A DNA stretch of 64,000 nt from Paenibacillus sp. J2TS4 (GTDB lineage: Bacteria; Bacillota; Bacilli; Paenibacillales; NBRC-103111). The notes beneath the pieces were generated by a model. It searched no databases. It saw nothing but the letters and a program-made list of their open reading frames with translations, and had not been told where the DNA came from. Location: contig NZ_BOSH01000015.1 in the NCBI RefSeq assembly GCF_018403245.1, positions 1-64,000 of the forward strand. The letters run 5' to 3'. The position numbers and the translations under genes were made by a program. The number at the start of each line of letters is the position of its first letter. Positions within the stretch are counted from its first letter, which is position 1. Shown here piece by piece: positions 51,610 through 59,625 of the stretch.

Positions 51610-52701
51610 ATGCCGATGCGAAAGAAGAGAAGATGGGTGCCGGTGCTGTTCCTAGCCGGAATAATAGGCATAACCGGCTTCCTTTATATGCAGAGCCGCT
51701 CCCCAGTGGATACCGGAATCCCTGCATCGCCGCTTTATAGCCAGGCGCTGGAATTTGAAGCCAAGCGCGAAGCGATTAAACAAAACTTGGAGGTTAAAGG
51801 GAAATCATCCTATGTTAACGAAGCCAATGTGTACGCCCCGTTCGCCGGAACGATTGGGTCGTGGGCAGTTAAAGAAGGTGGGCAGATTAGCGAAGGCGCT
51901 CTGCTTTTTGAAATGGAAACGGAGGAGCTGCGCAAGCAATTAGCCATCAAGCAGGCCAATGTTGAAAAAATGCAAACCGAGCAGAAAATTCAACAAGCCG
52001 TTCAATCCCTTGCCCCCGACGATTCCCGTCCCGGAGGCGGCACTATGGGAGAGCAGGAAGCCTTCTCCCGCTTTACCAATAAAGAGAAGGATAAGCTGCA
52101 GCAAAAAGTCGATTCGATCAACCTGAATTTGGTTCAGACCGAAATCCAGGAATTAAATCGACTGCTATCCGAAGCGCGGTATGCATCGACGGCTAGCGGA
52201 ATTTTCTTGTTCGCGGAAAACAAAGAGCCTAAGAAGGTGACAGAACAAGAGCTTCTCGGCAAAATCGTCGACCTGACAAAGTTAAAAATGGTGGCGACCG
52301 TTGGTGAGTATGAAGTATTTCAAATTACAGAGGGACTGCCCGTAGACATCAAAATCGACGCGCTGCCCAATGATAAGCTGAAAGGTACGGTAACGGAAGT
52401 ATCCAAGTTTGCCAAAAGCGGCAGCGACGGGATTTCCAAGTTCGACGTTACGATTGAGCTGGAGCCGCACGATCGGTTGATTGCCGGCCTGGGCTTAACC
52501 GGAACGATCCTGATCGATGAAAAGGACGACGCCCTCGTCGTGCCGACACTGACCGTACAAAGAGACGATGATGATTATTTTGTCTATGTGCTCAATGAAG
52601 GGGTTCCGGAAAAAAGAATAGTTCGAATCGGCATGGAAACCGCCGAGCAGACGGAAATCATAGAAGGCTTGCAGGAAGGGGAAACGGTTGTCCTCCAATA
52701 A
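51610..52701 (+). CDS. Efflux adaptor subunit (HlyD/MacA-like)
   Basis: 363 residues from the ATG at 51610 (AGGAGG five bases before; an ATG six bases later is possible). An N-terminal membrane helix (VPVLFLAGIIGITGFLYMQS) is followed by a lipoyl/barrel-sandwich domain (VNEANVYAPFAGTIGSWAVK), a coiled-coil hairpin (ETEELRKQLAIKQANVEKMQ to the paired KVDSINLNLVQTEIQELNRL) and beta-barrel domains. In a Gram-positive cell, such adaptors work with MacB-type permeases at the membrane. It is the third gene of the operon and ends just before a terminator. Confidence 0.88.
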   Translation: MPMRKKRRWVPVLFLAGIIGITGFLYMQSRSPVDTGIPASPLYSQALEFEAKREAIKQNLEVKGKSSYVNEANVYAPFAGTIGSWAVKEGGQISEGALLFEMETEELRKQLAIKQANVEKMQTEQKIQQAVQSLAPDDSRPGGGTMGEQEAFSRFTNKEKDKLQQKVDSINLNLVQTEIQELNRLLSEARYASTASGIFLFAENKEPKKVTEQELLGKIVDLTKLKMVATVGEYEVFQITEGLPVDIKIDALPNDKLKGTVTEVSKFAKSGSDGISKFDVTIELEPHDRLIAGLGLTGTILIDEKDDALVVPTLTVQRDDDDYFVYVLNEGVPEKRIVRIGMETAEQTEIIEGLQEGETVVLQ

Positions 52702-52787
52702 GGAGAAAAGGCAGGCTCCCATAAGGAGCACAGGAAGAGCTTCAATAAGGAAGAAAAGGCGTTACTCCCCATAAGGAGCAACGCCTT
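52699..52787 (+). terminator. Operon terminator preceded by repeated ATAAGGAG motifs
   Basis: The stem AAGGCGTT-CTCC with GGAG-AACGCCTT (52756-52787), followed by GTTCATAT, is a good intrinsic terminator. Before it, AATAAGGAG, CATAAGGAG, AATAAGGAAG and CATAAGGAG recur at about 20-30 bp intervals. Confidence 0.8.
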
Positions 52788-52906
52788 GTTCATATATGCC
52801 GCTTGTTCATTCTCGACCTGGACCGCGGGAGCATCCGCTAATTAGAAGCTTGTTTACCGCGGACCACTAACGAAACATTTCCAATCCCATTGCTGCCGAG
52901 CCTTCT

Positions 52907-53737
52907 TCACAGACCCATTCCCGCTTTCTTCTCGCCGCTATAAGGCGAGCAGAACGCTTCTATCACCTCCACGACCCCATCGCCGTAGCCTCTCGAGCAA
53001 ACATAATCCGCTTTTTCCTTCAATAGCGGGTGACTATTCGCAACAGCGACGCCGATTCCCGCATTCTCGATCATATCGAGATCATTCAATTGGTTGCCGA
53101 TAGCCATTACTTGTGACCGATCGAGCCGAAGCCTGCTCATCAGCTTCTTCAGAGCTTGTCCCTTACTCTGGTTGTGCGGAATAATCTCCAGGTAATCCTC
53201 CTCGGATTGAAGGGCCCCATACCGCTGACCGAAGCGAGGCAAGTGAGCATCCCAGATTGGCCGCATGATCTGATAATCTCCGATCCACAGCACTTTCTGA
53301 AAGCGGGCCTTCTTCCATTCGTCGCTCGAAAAATCGATAAGATCACAGGAGATGTTCTCTTTATGTTCAAACTTTTCTACATTGAACGTTTTTCTAAAGA
53401 CAGAAATCCGCTCTTCTTCGAACAACAACACGGAGACTCCCTTCCCGTCTGCTTCCTCCATTGCCGGAATCAAATCATGCAGCTTCAATTCAGCCATCTC
53501 CAGCGTACGGTAGCGGTCGGCAATAACCGATCCGTTGCACAGAATAAACGGATGCTCGATCTCAAGCTCATCTACAATAGAGCGGACGGTCAGTCCGGGA
53601 CGGCCCGTCGCCACTGTAAACATCCCACCTGCTCTCGTAAACCGACTAACGGCATTGCGGACCTCCTCGGTCAATTGGTGTTCGGCAGATAGCAGGGTTC
53701 CGTCTAAATCACTTACAATCAGTTTAATTTCAGTCAT
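52907..53737 (-). CDS. Cof-type HAD-IIB phosphatase
   Basis: 276 residues from the ATG at 53737 (GGAGAAGG upstream; an in-frame start at 53788 lies in a repeat). The HAD nucleophile motif is VSDLDGTLLS near residues 7-16, motif II TGRP in FTVATGRPGLT, the lysine in SKGQALKKL and motif IV IGNQLNDLDMIENAGIGVAV. These Cof-type enzymes dephosphorylate sugar phosphates, FMN/PLP-type molecules or nucleotides. Alone on the minus strand. The gap to the macB-type operon terminator is 120 bases. Confidence 0.9.
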   Translation of the reverse strand: MTEIKLIVSDLDGTLLSAEHQLTEEVRNAVSRFTRAGGMFTVATGRPGLTVRSIVDELEIEHPFILCNGSVIADRYRTLEMAELKLHDLIPAMEEADGKGVSVLLFEEERISVFRKTFNVEKFEHKENISCDLIDFSSDEWKKARFQKVLWIGDYQIMRPIWDAHLPRFGQRYGALQSEEDYLEIIPHNQSKGQALKKLMSRLRLDRSQVMAIGNQLNDLDMIENAGIGVAVANSHPLLKEKADYVCSRGYGDGVVEVIEAFCSPYSGEKKAGMGL

Positions 53738-53762
53738 TTGTTTTCCTTCTCCCTTATATTCG

Positions 53763-53838
53763 CACTTATAATCAGGCTTATAATTCACCGCGAAACGTCA
53801 ATCCACCGTTAAAGGACGGCGGCAGCCGTTTACGCTTG
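53763..53838. repeat. ~75-bp intergenic element, left copy of an inverted pair
   Basis: CTTATAATTCACCGCGAAAC, then TCCACCGTTAAAGGACGGCG and GCAGCCGTTTACGCTTG are repeated almost exactly, in inverse orientation, at 57704-57780. This copy lies immediately upstream of the HAD gene. The rest of the gap to 54000 shows no feature. Confidence 0.75.
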
Positions 53839-54012
53839 TCTAGTCAAGTCCATTCGCCCCATTCGCTTCAATTTACCTAAACAAAATACAGGTATACGCT
53901 ACCCTTCCCCCAGGCGAAAAAAGTAAGGTGCCTAATCTCTTCGCGCTCCAGTCACTGCAAGGTTTCAAGCTGATTTTCGCTCTGCGAAACTTGACTTACT
54001 TATAAATTCTGG

Positions 54013-54079
54013 ATTAAAAAAACCGCGGACGGCAGCAGCCTCCTTATCCAGTATCATAAGGAAGCTGATGCGCCCACGG
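54013..54079 (-). terminator. Long-stem terminator downstream of mgtC-like gene
   Basis: On the minus strand AACCCGTGG pairs imperfectly with CCGCGGTT, with an inner TTCCTTAT/ATAAGGA stem, and is followed by TTTTTTTAATCC. The preceding minus-strand bases, GGGTAGAGATGATGAGA, are nearly the same as the start of the leader hairpin upstream of the gene. Confidence 0.75.
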
Positions 54080-54110
54080 GTTTTCTCATCATCTCTACCC
54101 TTGGCTTATT

Positions 54111-54893
54111 CTATTTCGCTTTATTTACGTTCTGCCCTTTTGGAAAAGGGATTGGCTTACCGGCCTTCGTTCCGGAAATATGCCCGGAATCGATGGCCAG
54201 CACCGTCTCTATTCGTGATATTTCGTCCAGTGCTGAGACGAGCTTGTCTCCGCCTTGAACCTGCAGTGCCAGCCGGACTTTGACGATGTAGTCCTCCTCT
54301 CCGAACATCAGGCCTTGCTCATGCTCCATTTGGATATTTTTAATATGGATACCCTGATTGCCAAAGGCCGTCGCAATATTCCCGAGACTTCCCGGGCGAT
54401 CCACAATTCTCAGGGTCACTTCCTGGGTGCGGCGGTGCCACAGCATATGCTTCTCCCATTTGTTCAGCAGGAACAAACTGATCAAGACTAGACCGGTAGC
54501 CAACACGGCGGCATAGTAGAAGCCGGCTCCAACGGATAACCCGATAGCAGCCACTACCCAAATGGATGCTGCCGTCGTGAGACCCGATACGGTCGGACCC
54601 GTTCGGAGAATCGCGCCCGCTCCCAGAAAGCCGATCCCGCTAATTACCTGAGCAGCGAGACGGGCCGGGTCGGTACGAACATTAGGCTCATACACAAAAG
54701 CGGAAAATCCGTATATCGACAGCAGCATGATCGAAGCTGATCCGACACATACGAGAATGTGCGTTCTAAAGCCTGCCGCGTGATTGTTCCACTCCCTTTC
54801 TAACCCGATCAATCCGCCTAATAGCAATGCTAGAATGATTCTTATTGTTAAATCAAAATTACTGATTTGCCATATTTCCGGATGGAACTCCAT
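54111..54893 (-). CDS. MgtC/SapB family protein with C-terminal ACT-like domain
   Basis: 260 residues from the ATG at 54893 (GGAAGGAG upstream; a longer in-frame start at 54968 would lie inside the leader hairpin). Five membrane helices are followed by a soluble domain. MgtC signatures: LLGGLIGLEREW, LRTHILVCVGSASIMLLS-type sequence (here FRTHILVCVGSASIMLLSIY), VISGIGFLGAGAILRTGPTV and GLTTAASIWVVAAIGLSVGA. The C-terminus (RIVDRPGSLGNIATAFGNQG) looks like an ACT domain. MgtC proteins matter for growth at low Mg2+ and inhibit F-type ATP synthase in enterobacteria. A strong promoter and attenuator-like leader precede it. Confidence 0.88.
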   Translation of the reverse strand: MEFHPEIWQISNFDLTIRIILALLLGGLIGLEREWNNHAAGFRTHILVCVGSASIMLLSIYGFSAFVYEPNVRTDPARLAAQVISGIGFLGAGAILRTGPTVSGLTTAASIWVVAAIGLSVGAGFYYAAVLATGLVLISLFLLNKWEKHMLWHRRTQEVTLRIVDRPGSLGNIATAFGNQGIHIKNIQMEHEQGLMFGEEDYIVKVRLALQVQGGDKLVSALDEISRIETVLAIDSGHISGTKAGKPIPFPKGQNVNKAK

Positions 54894-54927
54894 ACAGTTA
54901 CTCCTTCCACAATAATCACTTTGTATG

Positions 54928-55007
54928 AAAAAGACGATGATGAACCCATCAGAAAGCCACACCTGCAATCAGGTGCTTCAGGCTTCCATGGGGGTTCTCT
55001 CATCGTC
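54928..55007 (-). ncRNA. Leader hairpin with U-tract upstream of mgtC-like gene (candidate attenuator)
   Basis: On the minus strand, four nested stems stack: GACGATGA with TCATCGTC, GAACCC with GGGTTC, GAAGCC with GGCTTTC (one bulge) and CACCTG with CAGGTG, followed at once by TTTTT (54932-54928). This is a full-size intrinsic terminator placed between the promoter (55065-55036) and the start codon at 54893, 35 bases from the ATG. Constitutive read-through would silence the gene, so conditional termination is expected. I do not recognise an M-box, ykkC, yybP-ykoY or other known class in it. Confidence 0.65.
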
Positions 55008-55035
55008 TCTACCCGAAAGGAATGATATTATATCT

Positions 55036-55065
55036 ATTATGCTCGCATACTCTACGAAATGTCAA
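55036..55065 (-). promoter_or_regulatory. Sigma-A promoter of the mgtC-like gene
   Basis: On the minus strand TTGACA (55065-55060), an 18-base spacer and CATAAT (55041-55036) make a strong promoter. Transcription would begin near 55029, giving a leader of about 135 nt before the ATG. Confidence 0.75.
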
Positions 55066-55102
55066 TCATTTTCAACTTCATTCCACGTATTGGACAGAGC
55101 GG

Positions 55103-56311
55103 TCAAGCTTTAAGGAAAGAAGGCTCCTGAGGCGGAATTTCCTCATCGCTCTCCATTTTTTTCTGGAAGTACGGAATAGAGAACAAAGCGGAAAGTGCAA
55201 CGGCAATTAAGAGCACAAAAATCGCCCCGGAAAAATCCTTGACAAGTAATATGAGCAGCAGCATGACGCAGCGGGTTACGCAGATCAGGCATTCCCGCCA
55301 CACCATCAGGCTCGATTGCCTCTCTGGAGGATGATGGCTAATCGCCCGGAATTGCTGGGCGTTCCAGGTCGTACCAAAGTAGAACATACCCATGGTTGTC
55401 ATAATGTTGGACAGGATGAGCACGACCGGAACCGGGTAGAGCATCATCAAAAAACCGCCTGCCAGCATAAGAATGGCTGCATGCAGCCAGCTGCGCTCCT
55501 TGAAATTAAGCTTGCGGTACAAGAATAAAGCCAATAAGGAAGAGGTGGTATATAAGGTGTTCAGCAAAGCGATGATGGTCTTGTCTTCCGTTACGCTAAA
55601 TGTAAAAAGCAAAGCAAACAGCCCTTGGAACTGTAGAAACAGTCCGGCGGCAAGACAAGACGGGATCAGCCATTTCAGCCGTGAATCGATGAAGACATTC
55701 CGATATTTCATCGTCTCCCGCCAGGTTTCCTGGTGCGGCGCAGTAGACTTCAATGAGATTTTGGGAAGCATCAGTGAAGTCACCAGCATTCCGGTAACGA
55801 ACAGAAGCATCAGCGAGAAGGAGCCGGAATACCCGAACCAGCCAATGACCTGGGCAGCGACAATCGGAACGGACATATTCGCCATCTGCGAAATGGTGTT
55901 GGAGGCGGCAAAAAAATTGCCGAACTCTTTTCCTTTCCCGGAGGTAGAGACGCTCAGGTTTTGTGCGCAGGAAAAAAATCCCCACATCATGCCCACGGGC
56001 ACGCCGATTATGGAGATCCACAGCAGCCGATTATCCAGATGAAGAAAGGAGAGCAGTAAAAAGGCCGTCCCTCCCGAAAGAGCAGAGAGCCCAAACAGCA
56101 GCCGGATGGTCCAGCGTCTCAACAACCTGGCCCCCAGCGTAAAGGACAATGCCCAGAATAAAAATAGAAACAAATTAAACCAGGCCACATCAGCGATCCG
56201 ATGATCCTGCTCCCAAATGTACAGGTTCACGAAAATTCCGATGTAAATAAAGATAATGAACGACATCGCATTCATCATTAACAGCCTGCGAAACTCTTTG
56301 GGCAGCCCCAC
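55103..56311 (-). CDS. Major facilitator superfamily transporter
   Basis: About 402 residues with 12 membrane helices if started at the GTG at 56311, which has GGAAGAGG seven bases upstream; an in-frame GTG at 56344 has a weaker site. Segments include FIIFIYIGIFVNLYIWEQDH, LLFGLSALSGGTAFLLLSFL and IGVPVGMMWGFFSCAQNLSV. No motif A (GxLaDrxGrkxxl) is obvious, as in the YttB/YfkF-like peptide or drug MFS groups. It should move a small molecule by ion coupling; the substrate is unknown. Convergent or divergent regulation with the RpiR gene upstream (240 bp, same strand) is possible. Confidence 0.82.
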   Translation of the reverse strand: MGLPKEFRRLLMMNAMSFIIFIYIGIFVNLYIWEQDHRIADVAWFNLFLFLFWALSFTLGARLLRRWTIRLLFGLSALSGGTAFLLLSFLHLDNRLLWISIIGVPVGMMWGFFSCAQNLSVSTSGKGKEFGNFFAASNTISQMANMSVPIVAAQVIGWFGYSGSFSLMLLFVTGMLVTSLMLPKISLKSTAPHQETWRETMKYRNVFIDSRLKWLIPSCLAAGLFLQFQGLFALLFTFSVTEDKTIIALLNTLYTTSSLLALFLYRKLNFKERSWLHAAILMLAGGFLMMLYPVPVVLILSNIMTTMGMFYFGTTWNAQQFRAISHHPPERQSSLMVWRECLICVTRCVMLLLILLVKDFSGAIFVLLIAVALSALFSIPYFQKKMESDEEIPPQEPSFLKA

Positions 56312-56570
56312 GGAAGATCCTCTTCCTTCCCAGATGTTATTCACTTGAATGAGGGTTCCAGAAAGTAAGCTTTCTACACAACCTCATTAACCTTAAGTTA
56401 GCACGCGGGTTGCCGTTTTCCTAGAGTCAAATACCGTCTAAAAGCGTCTATTAGAGTCAAATTTAAAGGTTTCAGCCATTAAAGCTCGTCGCCGCGAAAC
56501 GTGCAGTCTTATTTAACGCTTTTGAGCGTGTTTTAACAGAGTGGTGATCCGGATATCCGTCCTAACGGAA

Positions 56571-56594
56571 AAACGGCCCAATAATCAGCCGTTT
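56571..56594 (-). terminator. Intrinsic terminator of the RpiR-type gene
   Basis: On the minus strand AAACGGC and GCCGTTT form a 7-bp stem followed by TTCC. The 5' arm lies in the last codons of the regulator gene. The remaining gap to the MFS gene (56312-56570) shows no other feature. Confidence 0.7.
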
Positions 56595-57442
56595 CTTTTG
56601 GAAGATTTGACCGCATTTCTCGTCTTTTCCAGAGCTAGAATGTTCACATCATAATTTTGGCTAGCAATGCCTACATACAAGATATCGATCACATTCAGCT
56701 GCGCGATCCGGGAAGCCATAGCTCCGCTTCGGATGCTTTTCTCCAAGGAGCTTGTAAAAAGCCGAATATCAGCCAGCTCCATAACCGGATTATTGCCAAA
56801 CTTGGTCAAGGAAATGATAGAGGCCCCGCTTTCCCTGGCTACGGTCAATGCCTGAATGATATCCTCCGTCTGCCCGGAATAAGAGATGCCAAACGCGACA
56901 TCGGATTCCACCAGGTTAGCGGCAATCGTTGCCATCGAGTTAAAATCATAGGCGGCTTCGCACCATCGGTTGATCCGCGTCAGCTTCTGCTTGAAGTCTT
57001 CAGCGATGACGGCGGAAGCGCCGATTCCGAACACAGTAATCTTGCGGGCAGAGCTCATCGTTGCGATAGCACGCTCCACATCCGGGATCCGCAATACCGA
57101 CATCGTATCCTGAATGGATTGAATATTGTTATGTGATATGGATTCGATCAACGAAGCCGCCGAGCCGTCCATCTGGATTTCCTGATACGAATCGTATTCT
57201 CTAGTCGTTTGCGCCAAATCCGCCGCTATCTTGATCTTAAGCTCCTGGAAGCCTTTGAGCTGCAAGGAGCGGGATAAGCGGACAATCGTCGCCACGCTGA
57301 CCCCGGCCAGCTCGGCCAGCTTCTGCACGGACAAATTAACGACTTTATCCGGATGCTCCAAAATGTATTTTGCCGCTTTTTGCTCCATGGGCTTTAATGA
57401 ACTTAAGGCTTCCCGCAAACTAACCAATCCGCCGCTTATCAT
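56585..57442 (-). CDS. MurR/RpiR-family transcriptional regulator
   Basis: 285 residues from the ATG at 57442; an in-frame GTG at 57451 is less likely. The N-terminal HTH_6 domain includes QKLAELAGVSVATIVRLSRS (about 37-56). The C-terminal SIS domain (about 120-250) shows ARKITVFGIGASAVIAEDFK, VAFGISYSGQTEDIIQALTV and GASIISLTKFG, which bind sugar phosphates. Such regulators control hexose, pentose or amino-sugar operons in response to a phosphosugar. The nearest gene downstream is an MFS transporter; no sugar kinase or PTS gene is in the window, so the target is uncertain. Confidence 0.88.
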   Translation of the reverse strand: MISGGLVSLREALSSLKPMEQKAAKYILEHPDKVVNLSVQKLAELAGVSVATIVRLSRSLQLKGFQELKIKIAADLAQTTREYDSYQEIQMDGSAASLIESISHNNIQSIQDTMSVLRIPDVERAIATMSSARKITVFGIGASAVIAEDFKQKLTRINRWCEAAYDFNSMATIAANLVESDVAFGISYSGQTEDIIQALTVARESGASIISLTKFGNNPVMELADIRLFTSSLEKSIRSGAMASRIAQLNVIDILYVGIASQNYDVNILALEKTRNAVKSSKRNG

Positions 57443-57534
57443 TGTTATCACTCTTTTCAGTTAATGTTTTCTTAGTCGCCTTATGTCATAGCCGACAAGT
57501 GAGTCTTAGAAGTTCTCCGCTGGAACGGGAAAAA

Positions 57535-57610
57535 GGATGTATTTTTGCAGGCTTTGCTGCGAAACGGATTACAACGGTCTAAAAGGCTGCAGAAATGCAG
57601 GCTTTCTCAA
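57535..57610. repeat. Two inverted intergenic repeat units
   Basis: GGATGTATTTTTGCAGGCTT (57536-57555) and GGCTGCAGAAATGCAGGCTT (57586-57605) are related to the TGCA-rich units at 16.3, 21.2 and 37.3 kb. The gap 57452-57840 also contains the right copy of the ~75-bp element and a terminator; no gene. Confidence 0.45.
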
Positions 57611-57703
57611 AGGTCGGTAAGGGAAGGCTCGACCTTATCAAAATTATAATGAATATTATTTCTCTTATCAAATTATACTTTGGAATTTTATTCCTGAATC
57701 AAG

Positions 57704-57780
57704 CGTAAACGGCTGCCGCCGTCCTTTAACGGTGGATTAACGTTTCGCGGTGAATTATAAGCATGATTATAGGTGTAAAT
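57704..57780. repeat. ~75-bp intergenic element, right copy of an inverted pair
   Basis: AAGCGTAAACGGCTGCCGCC, GTCCTTTAACGGTGGATTAA and CGTTTCGCGGTGAATTATAA are the reverse complement of 53763-53838 with only a few differences. The two copies bracket mgtC, MFS and rpiR. Confidence 0.75.
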
Positions 57781-57805
57781 CTTTATAAATCCTTATAATT
57801 TGAGA

Positions 57806-57837
57806 AAGGCCCCAGCCTTAAGCGGCTGGGGCCCTGT
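57806..57837 (-). terminator. Intrinsic terminator of the RND operon
   Basis: GGCCCCAGCC and GGCTGGGGCC form a 10-bp perfect stem around a TTAAGC loop. On the minus strand it is followed by TTTCTC, right after the last gene of the operon. Confidence 0.88.
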
Positions 57838-57840
57838 GTA

Positions 57841-59580
57841 CTACCGTTCCTTTAATGTTTTGATCAGGCGTTTGGCCTCTCCTTGCGGAGTCTCCATTGC
57901 TTCATAAATGTGGATGGTTAATGGATATTCATGCTGTTCTGTGCGTAAATTTTTGAATTGGACCGTTTGAATTCCGCTGATTAAGCGGTTCATTCCAGTA
58001 AACGAGAAATATTCCTCGGCAATGGTCCGACCTGTAGTGTCGACCAGTTCGATTTTCATCTTGGAAAAATTCTGATCGATGACAACTCTGTCCTTCCGCT
58101 CAATATCCAAATCAAGCTGAAGCTTGTAAGAATAAGTAACATAGCCCGGCATCGGATCGGTTGTCGTAACAAGCGTCCAATCCTTCATCTCAACCTCGAA
58201 CGGATAGAAGGACATCCACTTGCTGGTTTCGTCCTGAGTCATAACCTCCGTCTGATAAGCGCTGATCGTTGTCCGATAGGGCTCAGCCGTCTGACTGTCT
58301 ACCAAAAACAGCCCTATTCTCTCTTCGCTTTCCGATTCAGGAATAGCGAAGGAATAACTGACAATATAGCTTAAATTGGGCATTAACCGCTCCGTGGAGG
58401 CCATTTGACGGACTCCGCCATAAGTATACCCTCCACCGCTCTTCAAGTCTACATCGAAGATCGGTACAGGAACCGGCTGCGCAGATTTATTGTGCAGCTT
58501 GAACTTGGCGATAGCCGTCTTGTAGCCATCTCCCTGATTTTCATGCATGAACAGTTCTACCAGGGAGACATCTACATTAGGATCGATGAGCGAATTAACT
58601 GCATCGATTTGCATCGGGGTATCCATTACATATTTTTTTAGTCCGTACAGCGAGAATCCCTCTTCACCCGGCAGAACAATATTAAGTCTGCCTATGCTGT
58701 ACTCCACTGGAGTCAATTTGCCGTTCGCATCAGCTACCATATAGGTTTCCGGAGTCAGCAAGTTCAAGCTTTGCAGAACGACGTTATTTTTAACCGGAAT
58801 CGCATAGTGAATATATTCGCGCTTTCCAGGCTCCAAGGTAACGGGCTCCTGCTCCACCCTTTGACCCGGGAATACGGATTTCCCCGCCTTGCCGTCCAAT
58901 CTGAAATCGGGAACAGTCTCCATCGATTCTCCCGGGTTCTCTACGAGCACTGTGATTAGCTTCACGGGACCGGACGGCGTATTCTCCTCTTCCACTTTGG
59001 AAGGGGTATAGACTAACGGAGAGGACACAGAGGGAATCTTGAACGATTCGTCCCATTTCCGTACCGCTCCTTGCCCCTTAATATCATCCTCATTGCCGGT
59101 CCATTCCAGATCCTGGGCCGGGACAGATAATATATCTGTCTCGACTTTAGGATAGACATAGACATCGATATCGACCCAACTGATTTCGGATATCGTAAAT
59201 TCGTTCCGATCCACGGAGGCCATGTAGCTGAGTTCAATTTTTTCCTTAGGCTGTACCGTTCTTGCATTAGTCGCACTGGAATGCAGCGTATATTGCAGCC
59301 CTTCGGACGTGCGCGCTCTTACTTCATAATCCGGCACCCTGACGTTTTTGCTGCTGTTGTTCTGCATCTTGACCACTACACCAATTCGTGAGCCGGTATC
59401 ATTGCGTTCATTAAGCACGCTCTTGACCTCAACAGATAGAGCATCTGTCAACGAATAGACCTTGTTCATCTGTTCCACTGCTGCCGGTTGGTCCGCAGCT
59501 GCATAGGCACTGTAGCCGGAAGACAGCAGGGAAGCGGTCAGCACAACCGCCGACATTGTTTTTTTCCAACGCATAACCAT
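57841..59580 (-). CDS. Exported protein of unknown function, third gene of the RND operon
   Basis: 579 residues from the ATG at 59580 (GGGGAGGAG upstream). A Sec signal peptide runs to about residue 28 (TASLLSSGYSAYAAADQP). The mature protein is beta-rich and seems to contain three or four Ig-like, DUF4352-type modules: RIGVVVKMQNNSSKNVRVPD, KLITVLVENPGESMETVPDF and TAIAKFKLHNKSAQPVPVPI each start a similar 'polar comparator then non-charged' strand pair. No catalytic motif, lipobox or membrane anchor is present. Its place after an RND transporter and lipoprotein adaptor suggests an accessory envelope component of that pump, which is inference. I do not recognise a named family. Confidence 0.7.
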   Translation of the reverse strand: MVMRWKKTMSAVVLTASLLSSGYSAYAAADQPAAVEQMNKVYSLTDALSVEVKSVLNERNDTGSRIGVVVKMQNNSSKNVRVPDYEVRARTSEGLQYTLHSSATNARTVQPKEKIELSYMASVDRNEFTISEISWVDIDVYVYPKVETDILSVPAQDLEWTGNEDDIKGQGAVRKWDESFKIPSVSSPLVYTPSKVEEENTPSGPVKLITVLVENPGESMETVPDFRLDGKAGKSVFPGQRVEQEPVTLEPGKREYIHYAIPVKNNVVLQSLNLLTPETYMVADANGKLTPVEYSIGRLNIVLPGEEGFSLYGLKKYVMDTPMQIDAVNSLIDPNVDVSLVELFMHENQGDGYKTAIAKFKLHNKSAQPVPVPIFDVDLKSGGGYTYGGVRQMASTERLMPNLSYIVSYSFAIPESESEERIGLFLVDSQTAEPYRTTISAYQTEVMTQDETSKWMSFYPFEVEMKDWTLVTTTDPMPGYVTYSYKLQLDLDIERKDRVVIDQNFSKMKIELVDTTGRTIAEEYFSFTGMNRLISGIQTVQFKNLRTEQHEYPLTIHIYEAMETPQGEAKRLIKTLKER

Positions 59581-59625
59581 TCGTATCTCCTCCCCAGGCG
59601 ATCATTTATGTCTTGTTTCTCCGTA

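Noticed and set aside
54894-55030. Known Mg2+ riboswitch (M-box/ykoK) in the mgtC leader
   Set aside because: None of the conserved M-box segments I remember are present, and the whole leader folds as one long terminator-like stem.
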